In this document: piece by piece, positions 1 to 5,488 of the stretch
Position numbering within the stretch: position 1 is the first letter of the stretch
How the letters are laid out: each line of letters begins with the position of its first letter
Source of the DNA: an uncultured Oscillospiraceae bacterium
GTDB taxonomy: Bacteria > Bacillota > Clostridia > Oscillospirales > Oscillospiraceae
Reading direction: 5' to 3'
Assembly (NCBI GenBank): GCA_934511545.1
Contig: CAKSWM010000108.1
Span: forward strand, 1-5,533
DNA: 5,533 bases
Notes under the pieces: model-generated
Databases searched by the model: none
Told to the model about the DNA's origin: nothing
What the model saw: only the letters and a program-made list of their open reading frames with translations
Program-made: the position numbers and the translations under genes

Positions 1-1159
1 TGCCGTCCGCGCCCTTGACGCGGATCTTCAGTCGGCGCGCCTGTGCGTCGCCGAGGTTGGAGCAGGAGCAGACCTCAAAATACTTCTGCTGACGGGGCGA
101 CCATGCCTCGATATCGCAGCTCTTGACCTTCAGGTCGGCCAGATCGCCGGAGCAGCACTCGAGCTGGCGGACGGGTATCTCCATGCTGCGGAACAGCTCG
201 ACGCTGTAGCGCCACATCTTTTCATACCAGGCCATGCTGTCCTCGGGCTTGCAGACGACGATCATCTCCTGCTTTTCGAACTGGTGGATGCGGTAAATGC
301 CGCGCTCCTCGATGCCGTGCGCGCCCTTTTCCTTGCGGAAGCAGGGGCTGTAGCTCGTCAGAGTCTGGGGCAGACTGTCCTCCGGGATTATCTGATCGAT
401 GAATTTGCCTATCATGGAGTGCTCGCTCGTGCCGATGAGATAGAGGTCCTCGCCTTCGATCTTGTACATCATGCTCTCCATGTCCGTCTGGCTCATGACG
501 CCCTCGACGACGTTGCCGTGGATCATGAACGGCGGGATGCAGAAGATGAAGCCCTTGTTTATCATGAAGTCGCGCGCATAGGCAAGCACAGCCTCGTGAA
601 GCCGCGCGATATCACCCATCAGGTAATAGAAGCCGTTTCCGGAAACTCTTCCCGCGGCGTCCATGTCGATGCCGTTCAGGCTTTCCATGATCTGGGTGTG
701 ATACGGTATCTCAAAATCGGGAACGACAGGCTCGCCGAAGCGCTCGACCTCGACATTGCAGCTGTCGTCCGGTCCAAGAGGCACGCTCGGGTCGATTATA
801 TTCGGTATGACGAGCATGATCTTGTGTATCTTTTCCGCAAGCTCGCCCTCAAGACGCTCAAGCTCTGCCAGCTTCTCGTCGTCGGCCTTGACCTCCGCCA
901 TGTTCGCGTCGATCTGCGCCTGGAGCTTGTCCTTTTCCTCGCCCTCGGCCTTCTTCAGCTTGCCGAACAGAGGTCCGTTCGCCTTACTGAGCTGATTGCG
1001 CTTTGCGCGCAGGGCGCTTGCCTCAGCGATCGCCGCGCGGTTTTCGCGGTCAAGCTCGATCACCTCGTCAACGAGGGGCAGTTTTTCGTCCTGAAACTTC
1101 TTTTTGATGTTTTCTTTTACTGCTTCCGGGTTTTCTCTTACAAATTTGATGTCCAGCAT
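1..1159 (-). CDS. serS: Seryl-tRNA synthetase, 3' end missing (runs off the window)
   Basis: Class II aminoacyl-tRNA synthetase that charges tRNA-Ser (and tRNA-Sec where present) with serine in the cytoplasm. I translated 386 open codons from the ATG at 1157-1159; a full SerRS is about 420-430 residues, so roughly the last 40, including motif 3, lie outside. The start MLDIKFVRENPEAV is the classic SerRS N-terminus. Residues about 25-110 are the Lys/Glu-rich helical arm that grips the tRNA long variable arm. The catalytic domain shows TSEH (244-247) and motif 2 around FRKEKGAHG (274-282; Arg275 is the ATP-binding arginine), followed by RIHQFEKQE. TSEH replaces the TAEVP seen in E. coli-type enzymes and resembles a clostridial/archaeal-like variant. 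AGAGGAA at 1168-1174 is the ribosome binding site, with the AGAGGA core 9 nt from the ATG. The gene follows parB by 33 bp with no terminator and no room for a T-box leader, so it is probably co-transcribed with parAB. Confidence 0.96.
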   Translation of the reverse strand, partial: MLDIKFVRENPEAVKENIKKKFQDEKLPLVDEVIELDRENRAAIAEASALRAKRNQLSKANGPLFGKLKKAEGEEKDKLQAQIDANMAEVKADDEKLAELERLEGELAEKIHKIMLVIPNIIDPSVPLGPDDSCNVEVERFGEPVVPDFEIPYHTQIMESLNGIDMDAAGRVSGNGFYYLMGDIARLHEAVLAYARDFMINKGFIFCIPPFMIHGNVVEGVMSQTDMESMMYKIEGEDLYLIGTSEHSMIGKFIDQIIPEDSLPQTLTSYSPCFRKEKGAHGIEERGIYRIHQFEKQEMIVVCKPEDSMAWYEKMWRYSVELFRSMEIPVRQLECCSGDLADLKVKSCDIEAWSPRQQKYFEVCSCSNLGDAQARRLKIRVKGADG

Positions 1160-1192
1160 GATCTATCTTCCTCTTTTATTTAATGTGTGTTG

Positions 1193-2080
1193 TCAGTCGT
1201 TTTCGGGCTTTGGCAGGCTCTTCAGGCAGGCTATCAGCTTTTCCCTGTCCTCTCCGCCGTAAAATTCGATCTCGATGCGGCCCTTTTTCCTCCCATCGAC
1301 AAGGCGGACTTTACGGCCGAGTATGTTTTCCAGCGTTCTTTCGACCTCTTTGGCGTAATCAACGCGTATTTTCCCGTCATCCTGAGGTTCCTTCGGTTCC
1401 TCCGGCTGCTTTTGCAGCTTTGCGGCGAGCGCTTCCGTCTGGCGCACCGACAGGCCCTGTTCGATTATGCTCCTTGCCGCCGCAAGCTGTATTTCCGGGG
1501 AAGTTATCGGGATCAGGGCGCGCGCGTGTCCCGCCGTAAGTTCGCCGGTCTCCACAAGCTTCAGCACCTCGGGTGAAAGGGCCAGCAGCCGCAGGGAATT
1601 GGCAACCGCGGGGCGCGATTTTCCAACGCTTTCAGCCGCTTCCTCCTGCGTCATGCCGTATTCGTCCATCAGCGTTTTGAAGCCCTTTGCCTCTTCGATC
1701 GGGTTCAGGTCCTCTCTCTGGAGGTTTTCGACCAGCGCAAGCTCCATTGCGCGGCGGTCGTCCGCCTCAATCACGCGCACCGGCACTTCTTTGAGCTCCG
1801 CGAGCCGCGCGGCTCTCCACCGGCGTTCGCCCGCGATGATCTGATAATACCCGTTTTCAAGCCTGCGGACGGTTATCGGCTGTATCAGCCCGTATGTCCT
1901 TATGGAGTCGGCCAGTTCAGCCAACGCTTCCTCGTCAAAGTTTGATCGCGGCTGGTCCTGCCGCGGCTCGACCTTTGATATCGGGAGCTTCTGAGTGTCC
2001 TTATCGGAGGCTTTCGCCGTTTCTTCGCCAAACAACGCTCCCATTCCTCTTCCAAGTCCTTTTTTACCTTTATCAGCCAT
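1193..2080 (-). CDS. parB: Chromosome partitioning protein ParB (Spo0J family)
   Basis: CTP-dependent DNA clamp that loads at parS, spreads along DNA, recruits condensin and stimulates the ParA ATPase. The protein has 295 residues, normal for chromosomal ParB. Visible parts: the N-terminal tail with KGLGRGMGALF (7-17), the ParA-interacting segment typical of Spo0J; the ParB/sulfiredoxin-like CTPase domain from about 32, with QPRSNFDEEAL, the box GERRWRA (84-90, nucleotide-binding arginines) and ENLQRED (118-124); a helix-turn-helix at about 143-168 (MTQEEAAESVGKSRPAVAN) for parS recognition; a Gln/Pro/Glu-rich linker near 220-235; and a C-terminal dimerisation domain (VERTLENILGRKV onward). 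GGAGGT at 2086-2091 lies 5 nt from the ATG. It is 15 bp downstream of parA in the same operon, and two cognate parS sites lie just upstream of parA. No key residue appears missing. Confidence 0.97.
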   Translation of the reverse strand: MADKGKKGLGRGMGALFGEETAKASDKDTQKLPISKVEPRQDQPRSNFDEEALAELADSIRTYGLIQPITVRRLENGYYQIIAGERRWRAARLAELKEVPVRVIEADDRRAMELALVENLQREDLNPIEEAKGFKTLMDEYGMTQEEAAESVGKSRPAVANSLRLLALSPEVLKLVETGELTAGHARALIPITSPEIQLAAARSIIEQGLSVRQTEALAAKLQKQPEEPKEPQDDGKIRVDYAKEVERTLENILGRKVRLVDGRKKGRIEIEFYGGEDREKLIACLKSLPKPEND

Positions 2081-2095
2081 ATTTGACCTCCGGTA

Positions 2096-2866
2096 TTATT
2101 TCTTTGCCTTTTTTCTTTCCCGCCAGAGAAGTTCGCTGGCAAGCTTATAGTATGCGCGCGAGCCCGTGGACATTCTGTCATAAGCGATGACCGGCTTTCC
2201 GTGGCTCGGCGCTTCGCTCAGGCGCACGTTGCGCGGCACCATCGCCTTGTAGACCTGGTCCCCGAAGTATTTGCGGACCTCGTCCACGACCTGTGTTGAC
2301 AATTTTAGTCTCCCGTCATGCATCGTCATGACGATACCCTCGATCTCAAGGGCCGGATTGAGCTTTTTCCGCGTCATATCTATCGTCGTGAGCAGGTCTT
2401 TTATGCCCTCAAGCGCGAAATACTCGCACTGTACGGGTATCAGGACGCTGTCTGCCGCCACAAGCGCGTTGATCGTGAGCAATTCGAGCGACGGCGGGCA
2501 GTCGATAAGTATGAAGTCGTATTTATCCAGGAGCTGTTCCAGCGCGCGTTTGAGAACATATTCGCGCTCTTCGACCTCGACAAGCTCGACCGTTGCGCCG
2601 GAGAGCTGGGTGTTTGAGGGGATCAGATCGCCGTAAGCCGTTTTGATGAGCACAGTATCCTGCGATTCTCCGTTTATGAGCATGTCGTACATGTTCGGTT
2701 CCGCATCCTTATCCGCGCCGAGACCGGAGGTGCAGTTGCCCTGCGGGTCCATATCGCAGTAGAGCACGCGCTTTCCGCGGCCGCTCAAAACGCTTCCGAG
2801 GTTTATGCATGTCGTTGTCTTTCCGACACCGCCCTTTTGATTGGCTATTGCTATTACCTTTCCCAT
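2096..2866 (-). CDS. parA: Chromosome partitioning ATPase ParA (Soj family)
   Basis: Deviant-Walker ATPase that binds non-specific DNA as an ATP dimer and works with ParB-parS to move or organise the origin region; in Bacillus, Soj also controls DnaA. The 256-residue form chosen here has the deviant Walker A KGGVGKTT (11-18, signature lysine 11), Walker A' with CDMDPQGN (37-44, Asp40), Walker B FILIDCPPS (118-126, Asp122) and the C-terminal PRNVRLSEAPSHGK block (211-224) typical of the Soj group. The frame stays open upstream to an ATG at 2956, adding 30 residues, but that start lies inside parS and upstream of the predicted promoter. The ATG at 2864-2866 has GGGAG (2874-2878) 7 nt away and gives the family's usual MGKVIAIANQKGG start. 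The protein ends in a lysine-rich tail. It is the first gene of the parA-parB-serS unit. Confidence 0.97.
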   Translation of the reverse strand: MGKVIAIANQKGGVGKTTTCINLGSVLSGRGKRVLYCDMDPQGNCTSGLGADKDAEPNMYDMLINGESQDTVLIKTAYGDLIPSNTQLSGATVELVEVEEREYVLKRALEQLLDKYDFILIDCPPSLELLTINALVAADSVLIPVQCEYFALEGIKDLLTTIDMTRKKLNPALEIEGIVMTMHDGRLKLSTQVVDEVRKYFGDQVYKAMVPRNVRLSEAPSHGKPVIAYDRMSTGSRAYYKLASELLWRERKKAKK

Positions 2867-2873
2867 AGCTTTT

Positions 2874-2878
2874 CTCCC
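2874..2878 (-). promoter_or_regulatory. Ribosome binding site that fixes the parA start
   Basis: On the minus strand this reads GGGAG, 7 nt before the ATG at 2864-2866. It supports the 256-residue ParA over the 30-residue-longer form starting at 2956. Confidence 0.75.
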
Positions 2879-2896
2879 GTTTTTTATCTGTGAAAG

Positions 2897-2925
2897 ATTA
2901 TAGCAGTATTTGAGCCGCATTTCAA
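2897..2925 (-). promoter_or_regulatory. Sigma-A-type promoter of parA-parB-serS
   Basis: Reading the minus strand, the -35 is TTGAAA (2920-2925), followed by exactly 17 nt and a perfect TATAAT (2897-2902). The -10 carries a TGC extension directly in front (extended -10). The start of transcription should fall near 2890, giving a leader of about 24 nt before the parA ATG. This excludes the upstream in-frame ATG at 2956 from the transcript. The -35 is embedded in an inverted repeat (2919-2939), and parS begins 15 bp upstream of it, so ParB bound at parS could influence this promoter. That regulation is inference. Confidence 0.85.
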
Positions 2926-2939
2926 CGTATATTTGAAAT
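2919..2939. repeat. Inverted repeat overlapping the parA -35 box
   Basis: Seven-base arms ATTTCAA (2919-2925) and TTGAAAT (2933-2939) are perfect reverse complements separated by 7 nt. The right-hand arm on the minus strand contains the whole -35 hexamer. The spacing of about 14 bp between arm centres is somewhat more than one helical turn, so it could be an operator for a dimeric regulator. In AT-rich DNA it may also be chance. No family is assigned. Confidence 0.4.
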
Positions 2940-2955
2940 TGTTTCACGTGAAACA
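2940..2955. other. parS: parS centromere-like site 1
   Basis: The sequence TGTTTCACGTGAAACA is a perfect 16-bp palindrome and matches the Firmicutes parS consensus (TGTTNCACGTGAAACA). It is the loading site for ParB, encoded about 900 bp away. It lies upstream of the parA promoter. Its neighbour of identical sequence starts 37 bp further on. Confidence 0.97.
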
Positions 2956-2958
2956 TCG

Positions 2959-2970
2959 GAAAGTACTTTC
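2959..2970. repeat. 12-bp palindrome between the two parS sites
   Basis: GAAAGTACTTTC is a perfect palindrome unlike parS, placed almost midway between the two sites (its centre is 17 bp from the parS1 centre and 20 bp from the parS2 centre). It may be a binding site for another protein or simply a chance palindrome. No known factor is assigned. Confidence 0.45.
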
Positions 2971-2976
2971 TCCGTA

Positions 2977-2992
2977 TGTTTCACGTGAAACA
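2977..2992. other. parS: parS centromere-like site 2
   Basis: A second copy of TGTTTCACGTGAAACA, identical to site 1. Here the symmetry extends by one base on each side, making an 18-bp palindrome (2976-2993). It ends 1 bp before the gpr stop codon, so it occupies the gpr 3' untranslated region. Two sites with 37 bp between their centres (about 3.5 helical turns) should make a strong ParB loading locus. Confidence 0.97.
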
Positions 2993-2993
2993 T

Positions 2994-3872
2994 TCAGCCT
3001 ATAAGCATATCAACGTCCGCAATAGTCAGTCCGTCGTGCAGCGCCATGTTGATACCATACGAGATGAGCCGCGCAATATCGTGGACATTTGCGTCAATGT
3101 CCTTCGGCGTTACTATCATGCCGGCGTTCTCAACTCCGTGCAGCTCCGAAGCGTCCGGAACGAAATTGCGCACCAGCGTTGCAGCGTCTACCACTGTCGG
3201 GACACCGAGGGCGATGACCGGAACTCCGAGCGTTTCCTCGTTGAGCGCGGCGCGGCCGTTGCCGATACCGGAACCCGGTATGACGCCGCTGTCCGCGAGC
3301 TGTACCGTGCGGCAGAGCCGGTCGATCTCGATGGCGGCAAGCGCGTCGATAGCTATAACGCAGGCCGGGTGCATGAAATCCACTATCGACTTGATTATAT
3401 CCGCGCTCTCCAGCCCGGTAGTGCCCAGAACTCCGCTGCAAAAAGCAGCCACCTCTCTGAACGAAGCAAAATGCTCCGGACTGCGCTCGCGCAGATGGCG
3501 CGTCGCCAGAACGCCGTCGATCACCTCCGGTCCGAGGGCGTCCGGAGTGACCGCACGGTTGCCGAGACCGACGACAAGAACACCGCCGTCCGCCGGCATG
3601 GCCGACAGCCCGCGGAGCCGGCCGGCAAGAATGTTCGCCGCCGTTTCAAAAGAATTCTCCTCACGGCGGAGAAAAGCACCGACTTCGAGGGTTATATACT
3701 CGCCAATTGGTTTACATAACACCTTTGCGGCTTCTTCCGACTCGATCCTGATCGTGGTCAGACGGAAACCGTCCAGTTCCTGCTCGCTGACCGCCACGCC
3801 GCTGAGGTCGGCGCGCGGGTTGTTGATGCGGTTGAGTTCGACCGCCATATCTGTCCTGTACATTTCGGTCAT
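2994..3872 (-). CDS. gpr: GPR spore germination endopeptidase
   Basis: GPR (MEROPS A25) is made as a zymogen in the forespore and degrades small acid-soluble proteins during germination. The protein has 292 residues, shorter than the roughly 370 of Bacillus, because the segment after VPTVVDA is reduced. Visible features: N-terminal RTDMAVE (6-12), which corresponds to the autoprocessing region; VTPDALGP (108-115) with Asp111 and AIDALAA (174-180) with Asp176, matching the two aspartates essential in B. megaterium GPR; PGSGIGN (199-205); and GVPTVVDA (223-230). Some usually conserved positions differ, such as Ser146 where PGVMG is typical and Ile181 where an Arg is common. The start at 3872 is chosen because GGAGG lies 5 nt upstream; an ATG at 3884 has no ribosome site. 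The gene diverges from rpsT. No terminator separates it from parA. I could not place a sigma-G promoter with confidence. Confidence 0.94.
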   Translation of the reverse strand: MTEMYRTDMAVELNRINNPRADLSGVAVSEQELDGFRLTTIRIESEEAAKVLCKPIGEYITLEVGAFLRREENSFETAANILAGRLRGLSAMPADGGVLVVGLGNRAVTPDALGPEVIDGVLATRHLRERSPEHFASFREVAAFCSGVLGTTGLESADIIKSIVDFMHPACVIAIDALAAIEIDRLCRTVQLADSGVIPGSGIGNGRAALNEETLGVPVIALGVPTVVDAATLVRNFVPDASELHGVENAGMIVTPKDIDANVHDIARLISYGINMALHDGLTIADVDMLIG

Positions 3873-3877
3873 AAACG

Positions 3878-3882
3878 CCTCC
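3878..3882 (-). promoter_or_regulatory. Ribosome binding site that fixes the gpr start
   Basis: On the minus strand this is GGAGG, 5 nt before the ATG at 3870-3872. It overlaps the alternative upstream ATG (3882-3884), which has no Shine-Dalgarno sequence of its own, so initiation at 3872 is preferred. Confidence 0.85.
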
Positions 3883-3970
3883 ATATATTGTGTTGAAAAT
3901 GTCTGTGTTTAGAATATCTTGCGCGTTTCCGTAAAAAGTATGTTTTTTAAATTTTAGAGTGAAAAAACTC

Positions 3971-3999
3971 TTGATTTTTTGCGGGTATAATGTTATTAT
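3971..3999 (+). promoter_or_regulatory. rpsT: Probable sigma-A promoter of rpsT
   Basis: TTGATT (3971-3976), a 17-nt spacer and TATTAT (3994-3999) form a plausible promoter with start near 4006. A perfect TATAAT also occurs at 3986-3991, but no good -35 lies 16-18 nt upstream of it and only 9 nt separate it from TTGATT. Either -10 could be the one used. A short inverted repeat (AGAGT/ACTCT, 3956-3971) touches the -35. The transcript would have a leader of about 50 nt, including a small GTCT/AGAC hairpin at 4012-4023. Confidence 0.5.
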
Positions 4000-4034
4000 T
4001 ATCATCCGCGGGTCTGTATAGACACGACTTTTAT

Positions 4035-4046
4035 AGGAGGAGGTGG
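4035..4046 (+). promoter_or_regulatory. rpsT: Extended Shine-Dalgarno of rpsT
   Basis: The run AGGAGGAGGTGG contains a full match to the 16S rRNA tail (AGGAGGTG at 4038-4045) and a second overlapping GGAGG. The core is 13 nt from the ATG, slightly far, but no better start exists. The GTG inside it at 4044 is out of frame with S20. Confidence 0.75.
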
Positions 4047-4056
4047 CGAATAAGCA

Positions 4057-4323
4057 ATGCCCAACATCAAGTCTGCTGCCAAGAGAGATCAGCTCGCAAA
4101 GGCACGCAATGCTGCGAACAAGGCCAAGAAAAGCGAACTCAAGACACTTATCAAGAAGTTCGACGCCGCTGTTGCCGAGGGCAACCGCGAGGCAGCCGTC
4201 AGCACCTATAAAGTTGCTGTCAAGGCCGTCGATCGCGCTGCTGCGCGCAATCTGATTCACAAGAACAATGCAGCCCACAAGAAGTCCAGCATGACCGTTA
4301 CACTCAACGGCATGGCTCAGTAA
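4057..4323 (+). CDS. rpsT: 30S ribosomal protein S20
   Basis: Small basic protein that binds 16S rRNA early in assembly of the 30S body. The 88 residues are the normal length. The start MPNIKSAAKRDQLAKARNAA is the S20 signature, followed by three long Lys/Ala-rich helices and the conserved segment AVDRAAARNLIHKNNAAHKKS (about 57-77). It is transcribed alone, diverging from gpr, and ends just before a strong terminator. The rpsT/gpr neighbourhood is also seen in Bacillus. Codon use is more biased than in the flanking genes (many CTC, AAG and GTC codons), as expected for a highly expressed protein. In some bacteria S20 represses its own translation; nothing in this leader proves that here. Confidence 0.98.
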   Translation: MPNIKSAAKRDQLAKARNAANKAKKSELKTLIKKFDAAVAEGNREAAVSTYKVAVKAVDRAAARNLIHKNNAAHKKSSMTVTLNGMAQ

Positions 4324-4336
4324 CTTCAGCTGCTTA

Positions 4337-4355
4337 TAAGGGTGCGCACCCCTTA
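4337..4355 (+). other. Small hairpin after the rpsT stop
   Basis: TAAGGG (4337-4342) pairs with CCCTTA (4350-4355) around a 7-nt loop that includes TGCGCA. It has no U-run of its own and sits immediately before the main terminator, so it may act as a 3' stabilising or pausing element. A protein-binding role is not shown. Confidence 0.45.
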
Positions 4356-4356
4356 G

Positions 4357-4395
4357 AAAAAATCCCGCGTTCTGAAAAGGACGCGGGATTTTTTT
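4357..4395. terminator. rpsT intrinsic terminator
   Basis: The GC-rich stem ATCCCGCGT / ACGCGGGAT with a 10-nt loop (4371-4380) is followed by seven T (4389-4395) and preceded by a run of A. On the plus strand it ends the rpsT transcript. Because of the A-run it could also stop transcription coming from the right. Confidence 0.93.
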
Positions 4396-4471
4396 CTGCT
4401 TTTCTCCGTCTTCTCAATGTTTCACAGCAAGCCGAAATGGTTATGATTTTCTTAAAAACCGGGAAATCTGC

Positions 4472-4500
4472 TTGACAATCGCGCTATATATCTGTATAGT
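4472..4500 (+). promoter_or_regulatory. Sigma-A promoter of the C39-like peptidase gene
   Basis: A perfect -35 TTGACA (4472-4477), exactly 17 nt, then TATAGT (4495-4500, five of six consensus bases). Transcription should start near 4507, leaving a leader of about 37 nt. This is one of the strongest promoter matches in the window, so the gene is likely expressed in vegetative cells unless repressed. Confidence 0.85.
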
Positions 4501-4516
4501 GCGTACTAAGTGAACT
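4497..4516 (+). promoter_or_regulatory. Possible operator at the transcription start of the peptidase gene
   Basis: TAGT-N4-ACTA (4497-4508) is directly followed by AGT-N2-ACT (4509-4516), two small dyads overlapping the -10 and the predicted start site. That is a usual place for a repressor, but the repeats are short and no regulator gene is present in the window. Treat as a weak candidate. Confidence 0.25.
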
Positions 4517-4543
4517 AACACACATATAAAGAGGGCGGAAGAT

Positions 4544-5488
4544 ATGTCGGAGCTATATACAAATAATCAGCACTACGCAAGGCGCGCACGCACACGCCGG
4601 CGCAGCAAACTTCCGGCGATGCTGTTCATACTGCTGATCGCCGCCGGGCTTCTCACGTTCGGAATACTTTTTATGCGCGATCATCTCCTTTTCGGCACGC
4701 CTGCCGCGAGCGCCGCGAAAAACGGCCAGTTCGATATCGACTTTGAAGAGCTTTCGGAGCTGTGCGCGGACTCCGGCGGGTCGTTCCAGGCCTCGGAGAG
4801 CGACCTTCAGGCTCTGCACGGCGCGGCGGAGGAAAACCCGAAATACCGCCGGGAGATAGAGTTTCTCGCAGCGCACATTAGCGCATATTCTCAGGACGCG
4901 GTCAACACCGCTGTCATCTCGCCGGAAAAGACCTCGTTCGTGCTGCTGGAGCCGTTTGCGGAGCGCACCTACGGCAGCGTCAGTCTCGACCCTTCCGAAA
5001 CGAAGGGCGTGCCGTTTCTGCTGCAATATGACGGCCGCTGGGCGTTTCACCCCTACGGCAGCTCCGTCATGGGCTATACCGCCTGCGGACCGACCTGTCT
5101 TTCCATGGCAGCCATCGGCGTGACCGGCGACGGCAAGTACGACCCGGTATATGTCTCCGATTTTGCGGAGAAGGCGGGCTATTATGTCTGGGGCACGGGC
5201 ACGTCGTGGCTCCTGTTCACGGACGGCGCGGCGGATCTGGGACTGACCGGGGTCATCATTCCCGCCGACGAATCCGTCATGCGCTCGCGGCTCGACGCGG
5301 GAGAGGTTCTGATAGCCTCGATGACGGCGGGCGACTTCACGAAAAACGGACATTTCATCGTCATACACGGCTACAGCGACGCGGGTTTCAGCGTCTATGA
5401 CCCGAGCAGCGTGGAACGAAGCGGCCGGAGCTGGAGCTTCGGCCGCCTTCAGGGCCAGATGGCGCAGCTCTGGAGCATATCAGGCTGA
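4544..5488 (+). CDS. Membrane-anchored C39-like cysteine peptidase
   Basis: A 314-residue protein of the papain-like C39-type fold (peptidase_C39_2 group); substrate unknown. Order of parts: a short, very basic cytoplasmic tail (about 12-22, rich in Arg); one membrane helix (about 23-44), which with the preceding positive charges suggests the rest lies outside the cell; an acidic, mostly helical stalk (about 60-125); and the catalytic domain (about 155-314). The likely active site is Cys181 in YTACGPTC, His270 in NGHFIVIHGY and Asp286 in VYDPSS, with Gln161 in LLQYDGRW as oxyanion partner; all are present. I assign these by motif, not alignment. No sortase motif, lipobox or ABC-transporter partner is seen, so a bacteriocin-leader role is not supported. 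GAGGG at 4531-4535 lies 8 nt from the ATG. It is a single-gene transcript between two terminators. Cell-wall or secreted-protein processing are possible roles. Confidence 0.8.
   Translation: MSELYTNNQHYARRARTRRRSKLPAMLFILLIAAGLLTFGILFMRDHLLFGTPAASAAKNGQFDIDFEELSELCADSGGSFQASESDLQALHGAAEENPKYRREIEFLAAHISAYSQDAVNTAVISPEKTSFVLLEPFAERTYGSVSLDPSETKGVPFLLQYDGRWAFHPYGSSVMGYTACGPTCLSMAAIGVTGDGKYDPVYVSDFAEKAGYYVWGTGTSWLLFTDGAADLGLTGVIIPADESVMRSRLDAGEVLIASMTAGDFTKNGHFIVIHGYSDAGFSVYDPSSVERSGRSWSFGRLQGQMAQLWSISG

Noticed and set aside
284..1183. Plus-strand open frame of 299 codons opposite serS
   Set aside because: It is antisense to a well-conserved SerRS and has no Shine-Dalgarno sequence; the open frame follows from GC-biased codon use on the other strand.
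1160..1192. Possible T-box or other leader controlling serS
   Set aside because: Only 33 bp separate parB and serS, far too short for a T-box.
2867..2956. 30-residue N-terminal extension of ParA beginning MFHVKQ
   Set aside because: The upstream ATG is part of parS1 and lies upstream of the predicted promoter and its start site; the extension lacks a ribosome site and is not part of the ParA family fold.
2976..3719. Plus-strand reading frame of 247 codons beginning MFHVKH
   Set aside because: It starts on parS2 and runs antisense to gpr; the translation resembles no family and gpr is clearly the real gene.
3908..3945. Possible sigma-G promoter for gpr (TATTCTA-like -10 and ACATA-like -35 on the minus strand)
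   Set aside because: The spacing is about 22 nt, too long for sigma-G or sigma-F promoters, and the -35 is poor. A forespore promoter is expected here but not identified.
3712..4278. Minus-strand open frame of 188 codons across gpr start, the intergenic region and rpsT
   Set aside because: It overlaps two well-supported genes and both their control regions; its translation looks like an antisense of rpsT.
4418..4425. TGTTTCAC, identical to the left half of parS
   Set aside because: The right half does not match; ParB loading needs the full palindrome, and an eight-base match is expected by chance.
4553..5368. Minus-strand open frame of 271 codons opposite the C39-like peptidase
   Set aside because: Arginine-rich, low-information shadow translation with no recognisable motif; the plus-strand gene has promoter, ribosome site, catalytic motifs and terminator.
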